Source: Patescibacteria group bacterium
Lineage (GTDB): Bacteria > Patescibacteriota > Microgenomatia > Levybacterales > UBA12049
Reading direction: 5' to 3'
Assembly (NCBI GenBank): GCA_023473785.1
Contig: JAMCYD010000001.1
Coordinates: forward strand, 1-48,486
DNA length: 48,486 bases
The stretch's first letter is position 1; each line of letters opens with the position of its first letter. Shown piece by piece: positions 29,762-37,093 of this stretch. Position numbers and translations under genes: made by a program. Below the pieces are notes generated by a model. That model made no database searches and was not told where the DNA came from. It saw only the letters and a list, made by a program, of their open reading frames with translations.

Positions 29762-30286
29762 ATGAATTTTATTATCTTCAACTTAATACTTTTTCTACTA
29801 ATCATTGTTTTATTTATAATCCTGTCTTGGGTTTGGCCGCCTGATAGTCCCTGGGCGCCTTGGTGGAGGACAAATAAAAAAACTGCTAGGGCAATCTGTA
29901 AGCTTGCTAATATTTCCGAAAAAGATATTGTCTATGATTTGGGATGCGGTGATGGAACTTTAATTATTACTGCTTCAAGAGAGCATGGAGCAAAGTCAGT
30001 GGGGATAGAAATTGATCCGCTGCGTTTTCTAATCGCAAAAATTAGAATTATTTTTAATAATTTATCAAAAAAAGTAAATGTTAGAAGGAAAAATTTTTTC
30101 CATGAAGATTTATCGGAGGCGACGGTTATTGTAGTTTATCTTGTCCCAAAGGCTTTGAATTTACTTTTACCAAAATTTAAGAAGGAACTCAAAAAAGGTA
30201 CAAGAATTGTAAGTTATAGATATGAAATTAACTTACCGCTTAAAAAATATGATGATAAAGACAAAATTAGATTGTATGTTATCTAG
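29762..30286 (+). CDS. Membrane-anchored class I SAM-dependent methyltransferase-like protein
   Basis: The 174-residue protein starts with a membrane segment (FIIFNLILFLLIIVLFIILSWVW), then a Rossmann methyltransferase core: VYDLGCGDGTLIITASREHG (motif I), SVGIEIDPLRFLIA (motif II) and VIVVYLVPKALNLLLPKFKKELKKG (motifs IV-V). The fold ends early, so the substrate side is minimal. It follows sodX by 12 bases and may be cotranscribed with sodNX. Its stop overlaps the convergent FemAB gene by 8 bases. The substrate is unknown. Confidence 0.82.
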   Translation: MNFIIFNLILFLLIIVLFIILSWVWPPDSPWAPWWRTNKKTARAICKLANISEKDIVYDLGCGDGTLIITASREHGAKSVGIEIDPLRFLIAKIRIIFNNLSKKVNVRRKNFFHEDLSEATVIVVYLVPKALNLLLPKFKKELKKGTRIVSYRYEINLPLKKYDDKDKIRLYVI

Positions 30287-31229
30287 TTCTTAGAAAGAAC
30301 CAGCGGATTTTGTCGGTGAGCCTGTAGAGATTATAAAGAAAGGGGTTAATTACAAAATCGTAGCTTCCTACGAATTCAACGAGGTCCCCGCCGTAGCCCT
30401 GTTTGAATTTGTGGAAACCATACCATGGATCTTTGGGATCAGGATTTGGACCAAGTGCCCCCCACATATCAAATTTTTTAAGCCCAAGTTTTTTGCCAAA
30501 TTTTATTGCCTCCCACATCATAAGATTTGATGCCATGGTTTCCCGATGTTTTTCGCTCGACGCGCCATATGGGTAATAAAGGGTGTCTTTATAAACAAAC
30601 AAAATCCAAGCAGCAAGAGTTTCATTTTTATATTTCGCCAGCAATAAATGCGCAATGAGACTATCAGTCTTTAGTTTTTGGTCGTTAGTCTTTGGTCTTA
30701 AAGTTTCCCACATCAGTTTATGATATTTCTGGGTATGAGCATGGAAATTTTGTCTTTTGGTTGTTTCCTCTGTCAGTTTTAGGTACTCCTTAAAAGCCTT
30801 ATCGGAATTGTCTTCAATTATTTTTACCCCATGTTTTTCTGAAACCCTTATGTTGTATCTGGTTTTTTGATGCATCGCTTTTAATAATTCGTCTTCTGAT
30901 TTTGTCAGATCTAACACAAAAGTATATTTGGTAAAAAGAGGATGAGCTGCTGGTACAAGGCCTAAATTCGTGATTCTTGGTTTGTTATTCGTCGCTAATA
31001 TATTTGGTTCAAGCTGAATAAAAATACAATTGTTTTCTTTTCCTATTTTTCTAAGTTTATTAATAAATTCTTTATTCGGTAAATCTCCCTTGGGAATATA
31101 TCCGACGCTCCAGGGAAGATGGGGAATTTGATGAATTGTCATTTGGAAGTTGCCTTCCCGAATTACTTTTACTGCGGTTTTTTTTCTAAATTCTCCCCAT
31201 TCAAGGGATTGTAAAGGATGGTTGCTCAT
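30279..31229 (-). CDS. FemAB-type peptidoglycan bridge aminoacyltransferase
   Basis: The 316-residue protein has the double GNAT-like fold of FemX/FemAB proteins, which add amino acids from aminoacyl-tRNA to the peptidoglycan stem. Visible signatures are PLQSLEWGEFRKK (start), YIPKGDLPNKEF, HQKTRYNIRVSEKHGVKI, KYKNETLAAWILFVYKDTLYYPYGASSEKHRETMASNLMMWEAI and FDMWGALGPNPDP. Two heptamer repeat tracts (30667-30701 and 30966-31000) lie in frame within it, encoding PKTNDQKLKTDS and NNKPRITNLG. Its start overlaps the uvrD-like stop by 4 bases, so the two are cotranscribed. Confidence 0.9.
   Translation of the reverse strand: MSNHPLQSLEWGEFRKKTAVKVIREGNFQMTIHQIPHLPWSVGYIPKGDLPNKEFINKLRKIGKENNCIFIQLEPNILATNNKPRITNLGLVPAAHPLFTKYTFVLDLTKSEDELLKAMHQKTRYNIRVSEKHGVKIIEDNSDKAFKEYLKLTEETTKRQNFHAHTQKYHKLMWETLRPKTNDQKLKTDSLIAHLLLAKYKNETLAAWILFVYKDTLYYPYGASSEKHRETMASNLMMWEAIKFGKKLGLKKFDMWGALGPNPDPKDPWYGFHKFKQGYGGDLVEFVGSYDFVINPFLYNLYRLTDKIRWFFLRTR
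30667..30701. repeat. Tandem heptamer GTCTTTA-type x5 inside femAB
   Basis: GTCTTTA GTTTTTG GTCGTTA GTCTTTG GTCTTAA: five units, in frame, encoding the polar insert PKTNDQKLKTDS in the middle of the protein. Confidence 0.8.
30966..31000. repeat. Tandem heptamer ATTCGTG-type inside femAB
   Basis: ATTCGTG ATTCTTG GTTTGTT ATTCGTC GCTAATA: five related units, in frame, encoding LATNNKPRITNLG. Confidence 0.65.
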
Positions 31230-33091
31230 AAATACTCCACCTCACCTTTTTCCAAAATGTGCAAATTATTGGATAATATATTTTCCGGGAGCTCCAAAAT
31301 AAATCTTGAAATGACATTTGATGTCCGCTGCCCAAAGAACAATCTTTTTCGCGAGTAAGTTAAGAAAAGTTTTTCCCGTGCTCTGGTCATGCCAACATAA
31401 CAGAGTCTTCTTTCTTCCTCAAGTTGACTTTTGTCCATCAAGCTTCTTGAATGCGGGAAAAGACCTTCTTCCATGCCGACCATAAAGACTACAGGAAATT
31501 CTAGCCCCTTGGCTGCATGAAGGGTCATTAGGTTTACCGCGTCTTTTTTCTTGCCTCCGCCAGCCGGCGGATTGGGATGATCGGGAAGGTATTCTTGTTC
31601 AACTAGAGCAACATTTTCCAGAAAATGGGTGAGATTTGGAAATTCAATAGCAACAGAGCGCAGCTCTTTTATATTCTCAAGCCGCATTCTGTCCTCTTCG
31701 TCTTTTTCATCATATAAAGATAAATAATCAGTGGCAGAGGTTACTCTGTCAAGAATTTCAAGTGTCATAAGGTTGTCTACTTTTCCTGACTCAAGCAGTT
31801 TTTCCTGAAATTCTTGAAATTTTCCAAGCCGTCCCTTTCCCAGCTTTTCTATTCTCTTAAAAGAGATCATGTCTTTTGGATTTGCGAGAATTTTAAGATA
31901 TGCAAGTATGTCCTTGATTTCACGTCTTTCGTAAAATCTCGTTCCTCCAATAAGCGTATAGGGAATTCCTAGATGCAGGAAGACTTCCTCAATCGATCTT
32001 GACTGGGCATTAGTTCTATAAAGAACTGCAAAATCTGAATATTTAAGCTTAGGATTTTGGTATTTAATATCCGTTATCCCATTTACGATAAATTCTGCTT
32101 CGTTATGTTCATTTGAAGCCTCATAAAGCATTACGTCATCTCCTTTTCCATTTTCTGTCCAAAGTGTTAATACCGGATGTGAGGTGTTTTTTGAAATAAC
32201 AGAAGATGCAGCATCTAAAATCTTTTGAGTAGATCTATAATTTTGAGATAGTGCAAATGTTTTTGTATTCTTAAAATCGTCCTTAAATCTTATTAAATTT
32301 TGAAAATCAGCTCCTCTCCAGCTATAGATACTTTGAGAAAAGTCACCCACAACGCAGATGTTCTGTTTTTTGATGCTTAAATCTCCTGCAAGCATTTTTG
32401 TAAGTATGTATTGAGCGCGATTTGTATCTTGATATTCATCGACTAAGATATACTGAAATTTATCTTGATATTTTTTAAGAATTTGATGATTTGATTCAAA
32501 AAGATAAATCGCTTTAAGTATAAGATCATCAAAATCCAGAGCGTTATTTTCCTTAAGAATTTTTTGGTAAAGAAAATAAATCTTAGCAACAACTTCCTGG
32601 AAATGGCCTCTTGCATACTTTGGATATTCGCTTTCGCCTATCAATTCATTTTTTGCCCCAGAAATAGTATTTAGAATTGATGAAGGTTTAAAATCCCGAG
32701 TCGAGATATCAAGTAGCTTCATCGCTTCTTTGATCGCATCGATCTGATCGCCTTCGTCATAAATAACGAAATTTTGCGAGATGCCAATATGCTTGCCTTC
32801 AATCCTAAGAATTCTTACACATAGAGAGTGAAACGTAGAGACAAAAGGCTGTAGAGAAGGATTGTTTATTTTAATTCTTTCCTTCATTTCATTGGCTGCT
32901 TTGTTGGTAAAGGTAACCATAAGAATACTATCTGGATCAACTCCCAGCGCATTTATTAGATAAAGGACTTTATAAGTAAGAACCCGCGTTTTCCCTGATC
33001 CTGCGCCTGCCAAAATAATCATCGGCCCATTTGTCTGAAGAACGGCTTTTTTCTGCTCTTCGTTTAAGTCCTTGAGAAAATCTTTATCCAT
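31226..33091 (-). CDS. UvrD/PcrA-type superfamily 1 DNA helicase
   Basis: The 621-residue helicase unwinds DNA 3'-5' in repair or replication restart. Motifs are complete: Q-motif LNEEQKKAV, Walker A GAGSGKT (about 30-36), FTNKAANEM (Ia), LVDEYQDTN (II), GDFSQSIYSWRGA (III), SQNYRST (IV), MTLHAAKGLEFPVVF (V) and LCYVGMTRAREKL (VI). The C-terminal tail is about 100 residues shorter than in typical PcrA. A GC-rich palindrome (31556-31571) is inserted in frame just before motif V, encoding PNPPAGGGKKK. Assignment between UvrD, PcrA and Rep is not possible by eye. Confidence 0.93.
   Translation of the reverse strand: MDKDFLKDLNEEQKKAVLQTNGPMIILAGAGSGKTRVLTYKVLYLINALGVDPDSILMVTFTNKAANEMKERIKINNPSLQPFVSTFHSLCVRILRIEGKHIGISQNFVIYDEGDQIDAIKEAMKLLDISTRDFKPSSILNTISGAKNELIGESEYPKYARGHFQEVVAKIYFLYQKILKENNALDFDDLILKAIYLFESNHQILKKYQDKFQYILVDEYQDTNRAQYILTKMLAGDLSIKKQNICVVGDFSQSIYSWRGADFQNLIRFKDDFKNTKTFALSQNYRSTQKILDAASSVISKNTSHPVLTLWTENGKGDDVMLYEASNEHNEAEFIVNGITDIKYQNPKLKYSDFAVLYRTNAQSRSIEEVFLHLGIPYTLIGGTRFYERREIKDILAYLKILANPKDMISFKRIEKLGKGRLGKFQEFQEKLLESGKVDNLMTLEILDRVTSATDYLSLYDEKDEEDRMRLENIKELRSVAIEFPNLTHFLENVALVEQEYLPDHPNPPAGGGKKKDAVNLMTLHAAKGLEFPVVFMVGMEEGLFPHSRSLMDKSQLEEERRLCYVGMTRAREKLFLTYSRKRLFFGQRTSNVISRFILELPENILSNNLHILEKGEVEYL
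31556..31571. repeat. 16-base near-palindrome inside the helicase gene
   Basis: TCCGCCAGCCGGCGGA differs from the 18590 palindrome at a single central base. It is in frame, in the linker before helicase motif V. Confidence 0.75.
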
Positions 33092-33095
33092 AGCG

Positions 33096-33101
33096 TATAA
33101 T
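33096..33101 (+). promoter_or_regulatory. -10 element of tpiA
   Basis: TATAAT with TTGAGA (33072-33077) 18 bases upstream; the ATG follows 24 bases later. The -35 lies inside the divergent helicase gene. Confidence 0.5.
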
Positions 33102-33116
33102 TGACGTACGTTTTCA

Positions 33117-33125
33117 TTTTACCAT
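33117..33125 (-). promoter_or_regulatory. Extended -10 of the helicase-femAB operon
   Basis: TGGTAAAAT on the minus strand directly abuts the tpiA ATG; the helicase ATG is 25 bases away. It faces the tpiA promoter, so the two transcripts would overlap by some bases. Confidence 0.45.
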
Positions 33126-33800
33126 ATGAGAAATCTTGAATTATTAGTTGCTAACTGGAAGTCAAATAAAACAATTGATGAGACAGAGACATGGCTTCAT
33201 GATTTCAGCGAGGGTCTTAATAAAGCAAGCATTGGACTGGAGGACAGAAGGATTATCGTTGCTCCTCCATTTACATCGCTTGAACATGCTCGTTACTGCG
33301 CAGGTAACCTAAAACTGGCTATTGAATTTGCTGCCCAGGACATCTCCCCTTTTATTGAGGGAGCATATACTGGCGCAGTTAATGGTAAGCAAATTAAGGA
33401 ATTTGCCAACTACGTGATTATTGGCCATTCTGAAAGACGAAGAGAATTTGGTGAGACAGACGAAATGCTTGAGAAAAAAGTTGCTATGGCACTCCACTTT
33501 GGGCTTACTCCTATTTTTTGTATCCAGAATGAGAATACACCAGTACCCCAAGGTATAAAGATCGTCGCATACGAGCCTCCTTCGGCAATTGGTACGGGTA
33601 ATCCTGATACACCAGAAAACGCTAATAACGTTGCAATTAAAGTAAAAGATAGATACGACATAACGCATGTCCTTTATGGCGGAAGTGTAACAGGTCAAAA
33701 TGTTGCGAGTTTTATGCAAATGCCAAGTATTGATGGCGTCCTCGTTGGCGGTGCGAGTCTAGATCCCCTCAAGTTTTTAGAAATAATTAAGAATGCATAG
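33126..33800 (+). CDS. tpiA: Triosephosphate isomerase, short form
   Basis: TpiA interconverts dihydroxyacetone phosphate and glyceraldehyde 3-phosphate. At 224 residues it is about 25 shorter than usual. Catalytic residues are present: Asn/Lys in ANWKSNK, His in IIGHSERR and Glu in VAYEPPSAIGTG. The closing loop normally reads AYEPVWAIGTG; here PPS replaces PVW. The phosphate-binding YGGSV is intact. The usual region around ECIGE is reduced to FCIQNENTPVPQG. It overlaps the LCP gene by 8 bases, forming a two-gene unit divergent from the helicase operon. Confidence 0.94.
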   Translation: MRNLELLVANWKSNKTIDETETWLHDFSEGLNKASIGLEDRRIIVAPPFTSLEHARYCAGNLKLAIEFAAQDISPFIEGAYTGAVNGKQIKEFANYVIIGHSERRREFGETDEMLEKKVAMALHFGLTPIFCIQNENTPVPQGIKIVAYEPPSAIGTGNPDTPENANNVAIKVKDRYDITHVLYGGSVTGQNVASFMQMPSIDGVLVGGASLDPLKFLEIIKNA

Positions 33801-34902
33801 TAGAAAAAAATTAAAAAAGATTGCCCTAATTGTTTTAAGTTTAATAATTCTTTTTTTTGTCGGGCAAGCAGTTCTGAAAATTGCCAGAATAACACCGTTT
33901 TTGTTTCAGCTTGTTTTTAACCACGACGTGAATCTTAAAAAAAGCGATGATCATATAAATATACTTCTTCTTGGAATAGGGGGAGGGGCACATGAAGGAC
34001 CTAATTTAACGGACACAATAATTTTTGCAAGCGTTTCTCCTTCCCAGAAAAAGGTGACATTGATATCTATCCCAAGAGATTTATGGATATCAGACTTAAA
34101 TGCTAAGATAAACAGTGCATATGCATCCGGAGAAGAAAAAAGAACAGGCGGGGGGCTCGTGCTTGCGCAGGCAGTCGTTGGAAAAATTCTCAATCAGCCT
34201 ATTAATTATGGAGTGCGGGTTGATTTTAATGGTTTTATTAAAGCCGTTGATGAGGTTTCGGGACTTGATATTAACGTTGATAGAACTTTTGATGATTATG
34301 AGTATCCAATTGACGGAAAAGAAGAAGATCCATGCGGACATAGCGATGAGGATCTTAAAAACCTAGCAACAGCATCATCTCAGCTCGAGGCATTCCCCTG
34401 TCGTTATATACATGTTCATTTTGACAAAGGAGTTTCCCACATGGATGGGAAGACAGCTCTTATGTTTGTCAGGTCGCGCCATGCCCAGGGAGAAGAAGGA
34501 TCTGATTTTGCAAGAAGCCAACGACAGGAAAAAGTTATTAAAGCATTTAAGGATAAAATATTTTCAGTCCAGACAATTATTAATCCAGCCAGAATAATAA
34601 GCCTTTACGACATTACTAAGGGAAGTATAGATACTAATATCAAAGAGGATGAATTTGATGATTTCATAAGGCTTTCTCAGGAGTTAAAAAATGCCAAGAT
34701 TGAAAACACAGTTTTGGATACGGGAAGCGATGAGACAGATAGACCGGGGCTTCTAATAAATCCCGCTCCCTCAGAAAATTACAGTTTTCAATGGGTTCTT
34801 CTTCCCAGGATTGGTGATAACAATTTTTCGGAAATTCAAAAGTATGTAGATTGCGAGATAAAGATAGGCAAGTGCCCAATTCCTAAAGAGCCTGGGAAGT
34901 AA
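33793..34902 (+). CDS. LytR-CpsA-Psr family cell wall glycopolymer ligase
   Basis: LCP proteins attach polyisoprenyl-linked glycopolymers to peptidoglycan at the outer face of the membrane. The 369-residue protein has a short cytoplasmic basic N terminus, a membrane segment (IALIVLSLIILFFVGQAVL) and an LCP domain: INILLLGIGGG, NLTDTIIFASVSP, VTLISIPRDLWIS with the conserved Arg-Asp, VDFNGFIKAVDEVSGLDI and ALMFVRSRHAQGEEGSDFARSQRQ with the other arginines. Its stop overlaps the convergent YYY gene by 20 bases. The 8-base overlap with tpiA implies coupling, though the two functions are unrelated. Confidence 0.92.
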   Translation: MHSRKKLKKIALIVLSLIILFFVGQAVLKIARITPFLFQLVFNHDVNLKKSDDHINILLLGIGGGAHEGPNLTDTIIFASVSPSQKKVTLISIPRDLWISDLNAKINSAYASGEEKRTGGGLVLAQAVVGKILNQPINYGVRVDFNGFIKAVDEVSGLDINVDRTFDDYEYPIDGKEEDPCGHSDEDLKNLATASSQLEAFPCRYIHVHFDKGVSHMDGKTALMFVRSRHAQGEEGSDFARSQRQEKVIKAFKDKIFSVQTIINPARIISLYDITKGSIDTNIKEDEFDDFIRLSQELKNAKIENTVLDTGSDETDRPGLLINPAPSENYSFQWVLLPRIGDNNFSEIQKYVDCEIKIGKCPIPKEPGK

Positions 34903-37093
34903 TTTTATAAATTTTGGTCCTGCCGTTTTGGTAGACAACTTTTCCTAACTCTTGAAATTTCTGCTCAGCAAGATTTGGATATTTTTGGTATTCCAAATCA
35001 CCGATAAACACATAGGTAATTCCATATTGATCGATCAGCTGTTGAGCGATACTGGTACTTGTTGTTTCGTATAGAGTTTGTATTTGCGAAATTCGTGGCG
35101 CAGGTATGTCATATGTTCCTCTCCACAGCCATTCATGAACTGTCCATCCCAAAACAGTTGGAAGGCCCGTATTGGCAGAAATTCTTGCAAAGTCAGTATA
35201 GGAATCACCCTGGGCTTCGAGAATCACGGGCTGCCCTTTAATATTTTTATCGATCCATAAAATTGCTTGATAATCAGTTGGATAGAGGTTCTTAAGATAG
35301 ACTATTCCATCCAGGTTATAGCTTGTTTTAAGATTACCGTAATAAGAGCTGATCGCAAAAAAGGGATATGTGAATACCAAAAACAATCCAATAGCGCCAA
35401 TTCCAGGCGCTATCAATTTCCAGTAAGATTTATGATTTACGATTGATGATTTAAGATCTATAAGCAACCGAACGATGATATAGCCGGAAGATATGGAGAG
35501 CATAATGAAGGATTGATAGACAAGCTTAAACATTGTATTGGCGCGGAAATAAGTCGGATAAATATCCTTGGCATAAATGAATTCGGGGATAAATATGAGT
35601 AAGGTGGAAAGAATAATTAAGCAAAAAATAAAAAAATCAAACACTGATAAATTTTTAATTTTGAACTTTAAATTGACAAAGAATGCGAGTACCCAGAGAT
35701 AGAAGAAGCCATATAGAGTTAGCAATTGCCATATAGGCGATCTTTGGCACGAATTTTGTTCAAAAATAAAAGGACCAAGTTTCCCTTTATCGATAAGAAA
35801 TTGAGGAGGACATATTATTCCGATTCCGGAAACAAAAGGCTTGAAATAGTGATTAAATGGAAATGAAAAAATTGCGAAGAAAACACCGATGACAATAAGA
35901 TAAAAAAGCCATTCAAGAATTGAAATTCTTTTTTGGAGTGAAAAAAACAGAAAAACCAGAGCGGTCAATAGAAAATAAATAATCCCGTCCCAAGGATTCG
36001 TCATATACATGACTGCTAATAAAAAACCTATTAATAAAATTTGAAATTTGAAGTTTGAAATTTGAAGTTTTTTAGTTTGATTGGAAATTGAAATTTGATA
36101 TTTGAAAATTAGTGAAAACAAAACAGCAATTGTTAGAAGGACAAAAGGTATATCTAGGACATGCCCGTGAAGATCGGAAACCACGAATGAATAAATTGGA
36201 AATTCATGAATAGTATGATAGATAAAACGGGTAGCATTTGGGTACCAATATGAGTTTGGAAATGTAAATGGAGAGAAGGATAGCTGCCAAAAAGGAACTG
36301 GGTTTTCCCCTATATATCCTTTGAAAAAGGCATAAATAATCTGAAAATTTCCTGAAAAAGTGAGCAAAAACGCCGTTAGGGATCCAGCAAGGGCGATTTT
36401 GATTTTTGTCCCGCCATGGCGGGATTGTTTTTTTAATTCACGCATGAGGTTTGCTCCAATCGAAAAAGAAGTGGTAAAAGTAAAAGCGAAAAGAGTTGCA
36501 ATCATTAAATTGAAAGTTATATTTGAGGGGATGCTTGAGAGTTTTGTTAAAACAGCTGTTGTGAGATGACCAAAGTAGTAATAATTAATTGTAAAAGGGG
36601 TGAACCACATATCGCGAGGCGGGAAATAGTCCGACCTTAATATGGAATTTACAAACCCAAAATCCATGTATTTCTCAAGCCCGTGAATATCTGGTTGGTG
36701 AGCCTTAACAAATGTCCAAAACAGAAGAGTTAGGATAAAAAGAATTTCTTCCAAAACAAAAAGAAACCATTTTTCTTTTAGGCTTTTTAGAATTTTATTT
36801 TTTAATACTAACCGATTATCAATTTTGGCTAAATTGAGAATCAAATTAAACAAAAGAGATAGACTTAAAACAAAAATTAGAGTGAATCTTGTAAATGGAG
36901 CAATATGTGTAATCCCAAGAATAAAAGTAGCGTAAGAAATAATGGCAATACCAATTATCTTTGAAAAGACATACCCTTTATCGAAAAAACTTGAAAATAA
37001 GTTTATAGTGAGTGGCAAAAAGACAGTTCCAATTATAAAAATAGTTAACCACCACTGAAAAATATCCTGCAGGTTCGTCATATTGGTATTCAT
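34883..37093 (-). CDS. YYY-family (DUF2298) polytopic membrane protein
   Basis: The 736-residue protein has at least a dozen membrane segments and the NYYYFGH motif (residues 170-176) after a loop with HGLEKYMDFGFVNSI and DYFPPRDMWF, which defines the DUF2298/YYY family. These proteins have the GT-C glycosyltransferase layout and probably use a polyprenyl-phosphate sugar, but the reaction is unproven. Three heptamer tracts (35427, 35650, 36038) and one palindrome (36409) lie in frame in loops, encoding for example LQISNFKFQI and SRHGGTKI. It is the last gene of the operon and abuts the GT-C gene upstream. Confidence 0.85.
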   Translation of the reverse strand: MNTNMTNLQDIFQWWLTIFIIGTVFLPLTINLFSSFFDKGYVFSKIIGIAIISYATFILGITHIAPFTRFTLIFVLSLSLLFNLILNLAKIDNRLVLKNKILKSLKEKWFLFVLEEILFILTLLFWTFVKAHQPDIHGLEKYMDFGFVNSILRSDYFPPRDMWFTPFTINYYYFGHLTTAVLTKLSSIPSNITFNLMIATLFAFTFTTSFSIGANLMRELKKQSRHGGTKIKIALAGSLTAFLLTFSGNFQIIYAFFKGYIGENPVPFWQLSFSPFTFPNSYWYPNATRFIYHTIHEFPIYSFVVSDLHGHVLDIPFVLLTIAVLFSLIFKYQISISNQTKKLQISNFKFQILLIGFLLAVMYMTNPWDGIIYFLLTALVFLFFSLQKRISILEWLFYLIVIGVFFAIFSFPFNHYFKPFVSGIGIICPPQFLIDKGKLGPFIFEQNSCQRSPIWQLLTLYGFFYLWVLAFFVNLKFKIKNLSVFDFFIFCLIILSTLLIFIPEFIYAKDIYPTYFRANTMFKLVYQSFIMLSISSGYIIVRLLIDLKSSIVNHKSYWKLIAPGIGAIGLFLVFTYPFFAISSYYGNLKTSYNLDGIVYLKNLYPTDYQAILWIDKNIKGQPVILEAQGDSYTDFARISANTGLPTVLGWTVHEWLWRGTYDIPAPRISQIQTLYETTSTSIAQQLIDQYGITYVFIGDLEYQKYPNLAEQKFQELGKVVYQNGRTKIYKITSQAL
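35427..35461. repeat. Tandem heptamer GATTTAT-type x5
   Basis: GATTTAT GATTTAC GATTGAT GATTTAA GATCTAT, five units in frame in the YYY gene, encoding DLKSSIVNHKS in a loop. Confidence 0.8.
35650..35677. repeat. Tandem heptamer AATTTTG-type x4
   Basis: AATTTTT AATTTTG AACTTTA AATTGAC, four units in frame in the YYY gene, encoding VNLKFKIKNL. Confidence 0.7.
36038..36108. repeat. Long degenerate heptamer tract AATTTGA-type
   Basis: About ten units related to AATTTGA/AGTTTGA over 71 bases, interrupted near 36070-36083, in frame in the YYY gene and encoding YQISISN and LQISNFKFQI. The unit resembles the guaA AATTTCA repeat. Confidence 0.75.
36409..36424. repeat. 16-base perfect palindrome in the YYY gene
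   Basis: TCCCGCCATGGCGGGA equals its reverse complement. It is in frame in a cytoplasmic loop and encodes SRHGGT (residues 224-229). Confidence 0.75.

Noticed and set aside
33309..33719. Minus-strand open frame opposite tpiA
   Set aside because: Shadow of a strongly supported gene, with cysteine-rich, low-quality translation and no promoter.
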